A stretch of 64,000 nt of DNA. Origin: Stachybotrys elegans (lineage: Eukaryota; Ascomycota; Sordariomycetes; Hypocreales; Stachybotryaceae). The notes under the pieces are model-generated. The model saw only the letters and a list, made by a program, of their open reading frames with translations. It did not search any database and was not told the origin of the DNA. The stretch lies in the NCBI GenBank assembly GCA_020746835.1, contig JAGPNK010000001.1, positions 930,001-994,000 on the forward strand, read 5' to 3'. This document shows positions 23,742-33,403 of this stretch, one piece after another (position 1 is the first letter of the stretch; each line of letters starts with the position of its first letter). The position numbers and the translations under genes are program-made.

Positions 23742-25132
23742 GATGGCGGTATAGCGTGTCAAGAGAAGGAGCCACCAAGGTTGATGTATAATTCGAGTCT
23801 GGGGAGAAAGTAAAGAGGATGATTGGAGGGCGCAAACGCTATAATGCAGGTATATGTACACCTTCTGCTGGCGTCGAAGCTCCGTTGAGTTCGGAAGCGA
23901 GAAGGAGGAGATGAGGATACGTGGAAGATGGAGATGAAGAGGGAGAAGAGGAACGACTCTGGAACAAAACCAAGAGCTTTTGGTCCAGCAGCCGAACAGA
24001 AAAGCACGAGATGATGAATGGCAAAAGGGCAGGTAGAACGAGTCCGAAATCGGACATGGCAGCGAGGTCCGGCGCGACCTCAGGGCGCTGATAGCGGGGC
24101 AGCGCCATGGAACCCCGCCTGAACCTTGCGGGAAGCAACCCAAGTCTGGCCACGGCACAGGCTTCGCCTCATGGAGCCCTCCGCCCTATTGGAAAACGGG
24201 CGACGCTCATTGGGCCAGCCGACTCTGCCTTTCCCGGTCACCTCCTTCAGACCGGCCGGGCTTCACGATTACCTTGCAGATGCCTCCTATCAGGTGTGTA
24301 CATGGGGGATAGTTCCGCCCGCCAGCGGCCAATGGCCAAGGATATGGAGGATGAGATTGGACTTGGCTTGTGTCCAAGCCAAGTTTCAAGCGTCACAGAA
24401 CGTCCCGGATGAAACCTACATACCTACATATTTACATCCAAGCCCCCAAGGTAGCATGTACCGACCGCCATCTACCAAGTGGCCCATGGGGATGCCGCTA
24501 ATGACAATACGGTTGACGCTTTATTGGTTACCTTATGGCAAGTAATTACCTGACCTACCCCTCCGGTACCACCGGGAAAAGCCTTGCATGCGCATCCTCA
24601 ACGCAGGCCAGCCGCCTGCATACCATCTTATCATGGCAGCTCGCATCATCGTCATCATAGCCGCCATCGTCATCGTCTCTGCAGATGGCTCCTTTCATGA
24701 GGCTGCGCGCCAATCATTTCCGCCCACGACAGACCTGCCTTCTGCACTTGTCTCAGCAGGAGGAGGTCCCGGAGCCGGTGTACCAGATAATAACAAAATA
24801 GCAGCACATGGACACTGGAGCCAGGTCAAACCCCCGCCTTCGGGCGGGCTGAATGATCTGATCCCCTTGTTTCCATGTTGGCCCATCCTTGTTTGAGCCA
24901 TTGGTAGGTACCTTTGAATCGTGCGAGTTTTTAGTCCAACTAATGTATTTACTAAATTTTTACTTGTCAATCGCCCTGTTGTCTAAACCTCTTTTGCCCT
25001 ATTCTCTTTTTAAAATTTTTTTTCCATTGTTCGGTTTTTTCCTGGTTTTTTTTTGTTCTGCTCCGAACGTCCTCCGACGTTAGCCGCGCCTCCCCCATAC
25101 CGCCGGTTCCCCCACCGAACCCGGCCTTGGCC
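23742..25132. promoter_or_regulatory. LEU1 upstream region and 3' flank of an unknown gene, 1391 bp
   Basis: This holds the LEU1 promoter side (CT-rich on the LEU1 strand close to the start) and, at 24945-25060, a strongly T-rich stretch. On the minus strand that stretch is A-rich and fits the 3' UTR of the gene at 25133-26080. I saw no other gene; short frames inside have no domain character. Confidence 0.45.
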
Positions 25133-26080
25133 TTACGGTCCGATCCGCTCCGAGGGTTGTCTTGCGGCCGTACGTGCCAGGCAGGCAAGGTACCAGCCCG
25201 CTCGAGCAATCCATGCTACCAGGAGAGTGCAGAATATCCCGAGGCAGGACACTGTCAAGGTCACCCAAACCCATATGATGTACAGCGTCATCAGTAGTGG
25301 TTTGTTCACTCGAGTCCAGCTGCCAGACAAGTCGCATCGTGCGTTGCCTTCCTTGGCTTCTCGTGCATCTTGGTGACGAGGATAGGCCCCTGTGACCCTT
25401 GTTGCAAGATCATCCCGGCTACTTGGGGATCCAGCATCTATGGTTGTGCCACCCAGAGAAATATAATAGCTCTCGCTGGACTCCAAAACATCGGCTTGAC
25501 CTGTCCATGGATTGCTGCCTTGCACGCCCAGGTAATCACCAGACGAAGCCCGTAGGCGCTTCTGCACGCGGACCCTTTTCCGAACCTCGATAGCTTGGCC
25601 AGTAGCATGCGGTTGCCGATGGGTGATTACCGTAGCTGTTGATGCAGATCGAGCTTGTTCTTCGCTTACTTCGCGTCCCAGACAGGTGGGAGGCAAAGGC
25701 TTTCGATGAATTCTGGGAAACATCCGACTGGTCATTTCGCTCTTACCAGCTGCTCTCAGGCATGTCTTCTCGAGCAAGATCCTCTTCGTAGCATCAGGAG
25801 GTAGACACGCCGGCGGAACTTTAGGCAAAGACTTTGGTTCATTCCAGTCAATAATGGCGCTGGAACTTAGACGTCTGAATCGTTCGGGTCGCTCGTCAGA
25901 TCCAGAGTCCCGCTGCTCCCAGAAGCCGTGGTGTCGGGCCGTCCACCCTTTCTCTTCTCGGCGACTGGGGAGAATGCGCTTGATCCGTTCGCCTAGTGCC
26001 TGATGCTGCTGTTCGTGGCTTGGCTCCGAACCTCCGATGGGTAGGTTGAGAAGAGACCTCGCCGCATTGGCGAGTGGCAT
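25133..26080 (-). CDS. Unknown protein with one C-terminal membrane segment
   Basis: A single-exon frame gives 315 residues, starting at ATG 26080. I do not recognise a named family. The first 265 residues are hydrophilic and basic with many Arg, Ser and Pro. A short conserved-looking patch near residues 185-200 (GDYLGVQGSNPWTGQADV) resembles a motif I associate with unnamed ascomycete proteins. A hydrophobic segment of about 23 residues (PLLMTLYIIWVWVTLTVSCL and on) sits near residue 275 and is followed by a short basic tail, which suggests a tail-anchored or single-pass topology. It lies 338 bp downstream of NUR1 on the same strand. Function cannot be stated. The frame length and the T-rich 3' flank support a real gene. 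Confidence 0.65.
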   Translation of the reverse strand: MPLANAARSLLNLPIGGSEPSHEQQHQALGERIKRILPSRREEKGWTARHHGFWEQRDSGSDERPERFRRLSSSAIIDWNEPKSLPKVPPACLPPDATKRILLEKTCLRAAGKSEMTSRMFPRIHRKPLPPTCLGREVSEEQARSASTATVITHRQPHATGQAIEVRKRVRVQKRLRASSGDYLGVQGSNPWTGQADVLESSESYYISLGGTTIDAGSPSSRDDLATRVTGAYPRHQDAREAKEGNARCDLSGSWTRVNKPLLMTLYIIWVWVTLTVSCLGIFCTLLVAWIARAGWYLACLARTAARQPSERIGP

Positions 26081-26418
26081 ATTGACCGCGAGGAAGTATC
26101 AGGGATTCGTGCGGATAACTGCGAGTGAAAAGCGGCCTCAGAGGTGTAATTTCGAGGCACTGGATCCTCGCTCATCGATTCCCTAAGCAATGATGGCAAA
26201 TGATGGCTGCAATGATGATTCGATAGTTCGTGGCTCACAGTCCTGTGTGGAGGCGCTGGCAAGTTTAGGGGGAAATCAGGCCGAGTTGTCGTCTAGAGTT
26301 TGATCAAGAAATAATACAGCAGCATCTCTATTTCCAAATGGAAGGAGTGCTGGAATCGAGTCCACCCCCACGCAAGCACGTTGCACCCTTCTTTCCACGC
26401 GCTAGCGGCACACAGCTC
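26081..26418. other. Short intergenic region, 338 bp
   Basis: This is NUR1 3' flank plus promoter of the unknown membrane protein, both minus strand. Nothing further is seen. Confidence 0.4.
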
Positions 26419-27851
26419 TTACCACCGCGACGGATAGCGCTCTGTGTATCCCTTCACTCCTGCATTCTGCCCGCGAATATTCGTGGGAAACCCAGCGCCA
26501 ATGCCAATTGATCGTCTCAATGGAGTGGTGCCTTTGGTCGGGCTGCTCTGACGTCCCCAGCTTCCCTGCTCATATGCAGCCATTTCGCGAGAATTTCTGG
26601 GTGAGGATGGCTGCTGGATATCGCCGTAGCTTACAGCCTTCTTCAGAGGTGATTTATGGTGGCTATGGATGCCCATGCTGCCTCCAAAGTTGAGATCTGT
26701 CCCTGGGGTGGCGCCGACATCAGGTGTTTGCGTGCGAACGGGAGTATAAGTAGCTGGAAGACTCTGGCGCATGCCAGACTTCCGCTCAGTCAGGCCCAGT
26801 CTGGATGCTTCAGAGTATTGGGCGGTGGGTGAGGCAGCCGGTGTTCTTCGCAAGTGGCTCAGGTGGCTGTTCGAGAGATGGTCTGGATCGACGTGATCGA
26901 TATAGTTGGGGTTTGGGTGCGTCTCGAATCCGCGTCGGAGCTGCGTCGTTGGGGTAAAAGTTTGAACGATATCACGGGTTCGTCCAACTTGATCCTCTGT
27001 GACCTGAGTGCCTACATCTCTGACAACCGGATGAAGCCGAGGGTGCACAAACTTGGTGTCGTACTCATGCATCACCTCCTTTTGGATGATGGCATTGTCC
27101 TTCGCCTGTTGTGTGAATTGGGAAGCGAGCACGAGCAGCTGACCGGTCAAGACACCCTGCATCACCAGCGTGCAAAAGACGGTGACACTGGGGCGCGGGT
27201 CGAGCGGTGCCAGTGGCAAGAACAGCAAATAAGCCAAAACATGGCCAGGGCTGAACAAGCACACCAGCTGCAGAGAAACTGGCAGAGGATCCCACACGGA
27301 GATCTCCCATACATCTCGGCTCTTGTCTGGATGGGCTCGGGACTCGGCTGAGTCTGGTGTCATCAGGTCGGCCAGGAACCGCATTGGCGATGCGGACGAG
27401 GTTGGTGTCGACTGTACTTTGACCCGGCGAGCCGAGGGTGTAGATGGTCGCACGTCGACGTTGGCTTCGAAGAGTCGGTAAGATCGCGTGCGGGTAAAGG
27501 CGTACAAAGCGTTGAGAAGAGAAATACAGACGAGTGACCAAACGATAGGATAGATCTGCAAATCAGTCAGCTGTGCATGCGAGACGACGGTAGGGTGTTA
27601 CATACGAATAAGGAGAGCCAGCTGCTCCCGGCTTCGTCGGAAAACACATCGTCTTCGGGCGCCGACGCACCAGAATTCGCCCGCGCCACGAGAAGGGTGA
27701 AGTTGAGGCCCAGGCCCAAGTATGTGCCGACCTTCTTTGAGTCCAGCTCCCTCGTCTCGATCTCCTCTGACAGCCACAGCGAAAAGTCGCCTGGGCTGAG
27801 CATCGTCTGGAGGCGCTCAAGAAGAGGCCGGCGGCGGACGAGACGCGGCAT
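26419..27851 (-). CDS. NUR1: Nur1/Mug154 family nuclear rim protein
   Basis: Two exons (27851-27606, 27555-26419) give 460 residues. The 50-bp intron is GTATGT...TGCAG and falls inside the first membrane-segment region (SWLSLF|IYPIVWSLV). The start MPRLVRRRPLLERL with the following SPGDFSLWLSEEIETRELD is typical of the family. Hydrophobic segments appear at about residues 83-105 (IYPIVWSLVCISLLNALYAF) and around 160-235 (LQLVCLFSPGHVLAYLLF, TVFCTLVMQGVLTGQLLVL). The remaining 220 residues are Ser/Thr/Pro-rich and probably nucleoplasmic. Known from yeast: Nur1 sits in the inner nuclear membrane with Heh1 and helps tether rDNA and telomeric chromatin. It shares a 498-bp divergent upstream region with VMA7. 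Confidence 0.88.
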
Positions 27852-28349
27852 CGTCGGCGAGAATGAGCAGCGTCAAGCCACAAAGCTGGAAGCTGGTCTT
27901 CGAGATCGAAAGACGGCAAACCCCCGAGTTGGAGCGCAAGTTGTGAGCTTGACGACCTGATGATAGGAAGTAGTAGCAACAGTTGTTGTTTACTGTATGC
28001 ACGGTTTGTTTAAAATCAACGATGTTACCCACACGGGTCAGCTAAAAAGGTGAACGGGGAGACAAGGTATCGCGCTGCAGGTACTGGATACATCAAGGCA
28101 GACCTCAGGCTAGGCCGATTATGGCCTGGAATCATGATTCCTAGGCCCACATTAGTTGTACCGAGTACTGGTGGAGGTGATTCCCTGATCACGCAGGCGC
28201 GGGGCGCCAGTGTGCAGCAGGCAAGGCACATTGGCTGGGCGGGAGCTTCAGTGACGGCGGGCCCGTGGAACAGCAGCCACTCCAACGACCTCCTCCAACC
28301 GCACTCCAACACATCCCCAGCTCAGCAGGCCTTGTTCGACGCGCGCAAC
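27852..28349. promoter_or_regulatory. Shared divergent upstream region NUR1 / VMA7, 498 bp
   Basis: Both starts face outward from this short spacer. It includes several CACTCCAAC-like repeats and pyrimidine-rich stretches near 28270-28320, just before VMA7. A bidirectional promoter is inferred from spacing only. Confidence 0.5.
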
Positions 28350-28898
28350 ATGGCCTCACAAGCTGACTTCAAAGACCGCCAGTTCCTCGCCGTCATTGGC
28401 GACGAGGTCAGTCTCCCTCTGCCCTTCCCAGCCCGTGCCCAGGAGCGGCAGCTGACGTAGCTTTCTTTCCCTAGGATTCGGTGACGGGACTGCTCCTTGC
28501 TGGCATCGGGGTAAATAGAGCCAGGCCAACTCAGCGGAAAAGATTCATAGGCTTACAGTGATTGCACAGCACGTCTCGGCCGGCGCCGACGCTCAAAAGA
28601 ACTTTCTCGTCGTTGACAGTAAGACGGATACCGCCGCCATCGAAGCCGCCTTTACGCAGTTCACCGAGGAGCGCAAGGACATTGGCATCGTCCTCATTAA
28701 CCAGCACGTTCGTACAGTTGCGTCGAGAAGAGTGATAATGCCTCTGACCCTCGCTAGGTTGCCGACAAGATCCGTCACCGCGTCGATACCTACACCGCAG
28801 CCTTCCCCACCGTGCTCGAAATCCCCAGCAAAGACCACCCCTACGACCCAGAGAAGGACAGCGTGCTCAAACGTGTTCGTCGCCTGTTTGGAGAGTAA
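28350..28898 (+). CDS. VMA7: V-type H+-ATPase subunit F (Vma7)
   Basis: Four exons (28350-28406, 28475-28510, 28570-28707, 28758-28898) give 123 residues, the normal length. All junctions are phase 0 and use GT...AG. Exon 1 ends FLAVIGDE, the 12-codon exon 2 reads [12 protein letters not shown], exon 3 starts [16 protein letters not shown] and holds [11 protein letters not shown], and exon 4 ends [19 protein letters not shown] followed by RRLFGE. This is near-identical to the recalled subunit F consensus. Subunit F is part of the V1 central stalk with subunit D, coupling ATP hydrolysis to proton pumping into vacuoles and other acidic compartments. It is convergent with the ML-domain gene. Confidence 0.97.
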
Positions 28899-29234
28899 GA
28901 GGCTGGGTATACCCATCTGTATTTGAAGCATTGTGGTCAAGGCAAGAGGAGGATCGATATCGGAGCATAGACAGGTCTCTTGCAAAGCAGACGGAGGCTA
29001 TATCAAGTCCAAGCATAATCAAACCAATAAAAATCGGACCGTAGAAACAGTCGTCTCGTCTCCACTACGTTATCAAAGTGTGATGCTTAAAAGTTGGCAA
29101 TTTGTCTACTTCCGTGCTCGATAATGACGTATAGAAAAGAAAAAAAGAATCCTCGCAGAAATCCCCCTCCAGTAGAAATGCAAAAGTCGGTGTCTCGTCG
29201 CTGTACGTATACATTTCAGCCCCCCAGAATTCCT
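28899..29234. other. Convergent intergenic region, 336 bp
   Basis: This holds the 3' flanks of VMA7 and the ML-domain gene. It is AT-rich with AATAAA at 29026-29031 (+), a likely polyadenylation signal for VMA7. Confidence 0.5.
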
Positions 29235-29876
29235 TTACAGTTCGTTGCTGAAGAAACCACCACCTCGCTTAAAGGCAACGGTGGCGGTCAGACAGGTGAT
29301 TTGGACATCATCGGCGGTGTACACGTCTGCAAAAACAGTGTACTTGCCCTGTGACATGGTCAGCACTCTGAACAGATAGACAAAATCTATGGAGGGTCGT
29401 ACAGGGGGGATCTCAGCGGGGAGGTCAACGCTCTTGACAACCTCGAGATCGCCAGGCTTGACGGGGCACTCGAGATCAACGTTTGTGATCTGTTCGCACA
29501 GGTCTGCCTTGGTGCTGATGAGGCGGATGAGGCCGTACTTGACGGTCAGCAAGACATAGGCTCCCTCGTCGATGGTCTCCTTGACAGAGCCCTTGGCCTT
29601 GATAACGAGCTCCTTGCCACTGCCAAACTGTTAGTCCGTCTGTCCACGGCGGTCCTCTGGGGAATGGGATGGTTCGTACGCCTGGGGAGGGTTGGGCGCG
29701 AGGTCAACGCTCTTGATTGTGACGAGGTCCTCCTCGTGGACGCCGGGGCAGAGCTCGAGGGGCGAATCGCCGGGGATCTTGAGGTCGTCTCGAGCGCTGA
29801 TGCCGTCGCTCTTGAGCGCAGCAGCGGGCGCCAGGCAGGCGGCGGAGAGAAGCGTGACGGCGGAGAGAAACTTCAT
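29235..29876 (-). CDS. Secreted ML-domain (MD-2/NPC2-like) lipid-binding protein
   Basis: Three exons (29876-29680, 29619-29403, 29348-29235) give 175 residues, the usual size of fungal phosphatidylglycerol/phosphatidylinositol transfer proteins. A signal peptide (MKFLSAVTLLSAACLAPAAA) leads the protein. Mature motifs are PLELCPGVHEEDLVTIKSVD, GKELVIKAKGSVKETIDEGA, the mid-domain cysteine pair in ADLCEQITNVDLECPVKPGD, and GKYTVFADVYTADDVQITCL near the end. Cysteine positions fit the ML beta-sandwich disulfides. Known from the family: Npc2-like proteins bind sterols or phospholipids in the vacuole lumen or extracellularly. The tail RGGGFFSNEL is short; HDEL/KDEL retention is not met. The role in transferring lipids is inferred from family. 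Confidence 0.9.
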
Positions 29877-31530
29877 GGTGACCAGATAGTTATGAGGCGG
29901 TTCGTGGTGAGGTGATGAAGTCGTCGGGTGTGATGGTTCTCGTCCGCCTCGATGAAGGTTTCACTGGAGGAAAGGTTACCGACGTTTGGCGAGGTCGGAG
30001 TGGCTGGCAAGCGGCGGCTGATGCGTCATGGGACTGGGGGAGGGAAACAACAGGTACCAAGGTACATGGGTGGGCAGGCAGAGGTACTAAGCCTTGTTTA
30101 TTGGCTCTGGTTCACGTGGGGTCACGCGCTCGATGGTTACAGGGAATGCTACAGGTGCTATCAGCACCTAGCGGAGAGCGTCTCCATCTAAACTGGGGAT
30201 CGAGAATGAAATCAGAATCGCAACGCATTGCAAATGACAAGCCGGGCAACGGATGCGTGCAATTCGTTTTGGTTACCTCCGCTGCGCCCTGATTCACCCG
30301 TAGGAACGAAGCCCTCGCCATGGTGCGACGCGTTGCGCATGTGCCTGCTGCTCGACAGTCTCATGTGCATGGCTGAGACCCTTATCGCATCCATGTAGCG
30401 CCCACTGGTTGCCTTAATGTTCAGGGCCTCCTCCTGTACGAGCTGTAGATTTTAAGCATTATTATGGTTGTATCAAGAAACGTGCAAATTTCTTTCCATC
30501 TCAATGCTTTTCGACCGACCACAGGAAGCTTACCCTCCATGCCTCTTCCCACAGGCAAGTACTGTAATGTACAGACTTTGTCGATATTTTGGGGAATGGA
30601 GGATGCTGAGCCAGCGATTTGGCTGGCCAACAGTTCAGCATCAGGCTCAGCGTCCCACCATTATTTATACACACGTACATGGGTACTCTTTCAGGGCACC
30701 CGTGCTTTGCTGGGCGGGCACGGTGCATAACCTTGTTGCCCCAGACGCATTCCCTTCACCAACAAAAGTGGATTGCGTGAGACAATGACCAAGAGGGGGA
30801 AGCTTCCGAGCATTCTGACGTCTTGCTTTGAGAGACAGACTATGTCGCTTTGCCACGCGGGGCTCGAGCTCACAGCTAATAGCACATAGAGAGCTGAGGC
30901 ATGTTTCGTTCACATGGTAAAGAGGAGCTGAATAGTTACCAGACAAAAACAGCTGCTCGGACTCGATTCGCAACACCAGCTATCTAAATATTTGCCAGCC
31001 CTGTTTTAGGGTCGCAACTACTCGCAACATCGGCGTGTAGACGGGTCCTCCCATGCCATCTTGTACTTTGAATCTGGTACTCCGGTCCTCCTCAAGCGCT
31101 GCGACGCACCACATTTGCGCCCTGTTTGTATCCTACTCTCCTTTGCTTTCCTTCGGCGTGGGGGGTATCGTTGAGATATAATGCATGCAGAAAATGCCAT
31201 TTTTGATCATGACTGGTCGTCGTCCCTTGTTGATAAATGAAACTGATCCGTTGTGGTTTTGTTGGTTTCTCCCGGGCCGTGTAGACCAAAAACCCCCCGT
31301 AAAGCTCCAGTGGACCTTTTGTTGAAAAAACACCTCCGTCGGTGTGAGTAACGCCCACCTGATGCCGTAATTCATGTCGGAAGAAAAGACAATAAGAAGA
31401 AACGAAGATGAAAATAAGTTGCTCATAACGAAAACAAGAAAAATGCAAGCAAAATATGACGCAAGAAAGGAAGGGACGGAAAGGCCTTTGGATGTGCCTC
31501 CGTCTTGTTTCGAACATGATGTTGAAATGT
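29877..31530. other. Intergenic, 1654 bp
   Basis: This holds the promoter of the ML-domain gene and the 3' flank of the methylenetetrahydrofolate reductase gene, both minus strand. It has no convincing coding frame, tRNA or repeat. The frames of 60-160 codons here lack domain character and a codon bias. Confidence 0.45.
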
Positions 31531-33403
31531 CTAAGCCTCCGTAGGGGCAGAGCCGTTGGTTGTGGAAACAACGGCAGGGGTGCTCAGGTTCTTGATCTCG
31601 AGATCCTTGAAGATTTCAAAGAGTAGGGTCTGGTCGTGGAAGTCGTTGTTCACTAGATGCCATTAGCACTGGTACTGAGTGATGCATCAAACCGAAAAGC
31701 TTACCGATGTTGATGAGGCAGAAGGTCTTCATGATCTGCTCGACGAGAACGCGGCTGGGAGTGTTGGGGTCGAAGCAATGAGCCCAGTCCATGCCGAGGC
31801 GGAACGCCTCATCTCTCCAAGCAAGGAAGCTGACACTCTCGACAATGGTGGGCTGGACAATCTCCTTACCGGGGAACACACCCCAGGTGACGGCATTGGG
31901 GCCGTCGCTGGGAGCGTTCGTCTTGAGTCCGCCATCCTTGGTTACGGCGTAGTAGGTGAGGGTGGGCTGCTTCTCAATGCGCTTCACCACCTCGGGCACA
32001 AGGTCGGGGTGGAGAAGCAGCTCCAAGTACGACTTCTGATAGACGTAACCATTGGCAGGACCCCATCCATGGACGGGGTGAGACGACTTGACACCGTCTA
32101 CAGCGGGCTGAGAATTAATGGTCAGGAAGCCGCGCTTGTTGAGAGAGATGAGGTCGTCCTTGATGGCGTCGGACTCGCTGGTCAAGGGCGACTCGCTCCA
32201 GGGCAGACTTGGCAGCTTCTGCTCAATGTACTTGACAAACATGTTGGAGATATCAATGAGGGACTGCGGCTCTCCCCACTTCTTGCGGTTGGCCTCGTTG
32301 GTGCCCGTCAGGCCAATGCCATAGGCATCCAATTCTCCGAAAGCGGGCGAACGCGAATCACCCCAGCGGCCGTTGGGGAACTCATCCCACTCCTGAGTTC
32401 GTAGCACGTACGACTTGTTGCGGTTGCGCCAGAAAATGGGTCGCACATCCTCGTCGCGACGGCCGAGACCCTTGGACTGCTTCCAGGGAAGGGGCTGAAG
32501 CAGGGGACGCTCAACAGACGGTGCCCAGTTGAGCTCCTCGAGAACCATGCGGGTGGCCTGGGCCAGGTTCATGGTGTAGAAATGCAGGTGAACGATGCCG
32601 GCAGCCAGCAGCTTGCGGCACATGGTGGAGACGAGCTGCTTTCCAATGTCACGAACAGCGACATCGTCGTTCTTGACTGGCTCGAGAGCATCGAGCCACT
32701 CCTGGGGGACCTTGCACTGCATGTGGTTGGCTCTGCGGATGAAGCTGGCATAGGTGGCAATGGGCATGATACCAGGGATGATGGGAATAGTGATGCCCTT
32801 CTCGCGGACCCTGCCGACCCAACGGATGAAGTTGTCGGCATCGTAGAACATCTGGGTGACAATAAAGGTGGCGCCCATATCGACCTTCTCTTTGAGGTGA
32901 TCGAGGAGCTGGTCCTCGTCCTTGTTGTCGTCGCACCCCTCAGGGTATCCCGCAACACCAATGTCAAAGTGGTTACCGTAGGTGGCTCGGATATGCTTGA
33001 CAAGATCCCTGGCGTACTGGAAGCCTCCCTCGGTCGCCGTCCATTGGCCTTGGTCTCGAGGAGGGTCGCCACGCAGGGCCAGAATGTTCGTGCAGCCAGC
33101 CTTGTAGGCTTTCTGGAGGGCATCGTTGACCTGGTTCACATCCATGTCGGTGCACGTCAGGTGCATGCAGGTCTCGAGACCGTAGACAGCCTGAGCCTGA
33201 ACAACCATCTCGCCTGTAAGCTCGGCAGTCCTACCGCCAGCTCCCCAAGTAATGTCGATGAACTTGGGTCCGAGGTGGTACATGCGGTCCATACGATCGT
33301 ACAAGTTTTGCACACCCTGGGCGGTCTTGGGAGGGAAGTACTCGAACGAGAAGGAGGGCTGGCCGTTGCTCTCGGCCTCCGAGATCATGTCCTTGATATG
33401 CAT
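31531..33403 (-). CDS. MET13: Methylenetetrahydrofolate reductase, Met13 type
   Basis: Two exons (33403-31705, 31652-31531) give 606 residues. The 52-bp intron has donor GTAAGC, branch GCTAAT and acceptor CTAG, and joins FCLINIV to NNDFHDQTLLFEIF. I start at MHIKDMISEAESNGQ; frame upstream has only a TTG start with a poly-Ser run and no ATG. The N-terminal TIM barrel shows FSFEYFPPKTAQGVQNLYDR, FIDITWGAGG, ILALRGDPPRD, GVAGYPEGC and FIVTQMFYDADNFIRW. The C-terminal regulatory half shows RPIFWRNRNKSYVLRT and HGWGPANGYVYQKSYLELL, as in yeast Met13. The enzyme reduces 5,10-methylene-THF to 5-methyl-THF for methionine synthesis in the cytosol, and S-adenosylmethionine usually inhibits through the C-terminal half. 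Confidence 0.96.

Noticed and set aside
24551..24590. CCGG-N5-CCGG near LEU1 as a Leu3 site
   Set aside because: Leu3 needs CCGG-N2-CCGG; the spacing is wrong and it lies 800 bp upstream of the start.
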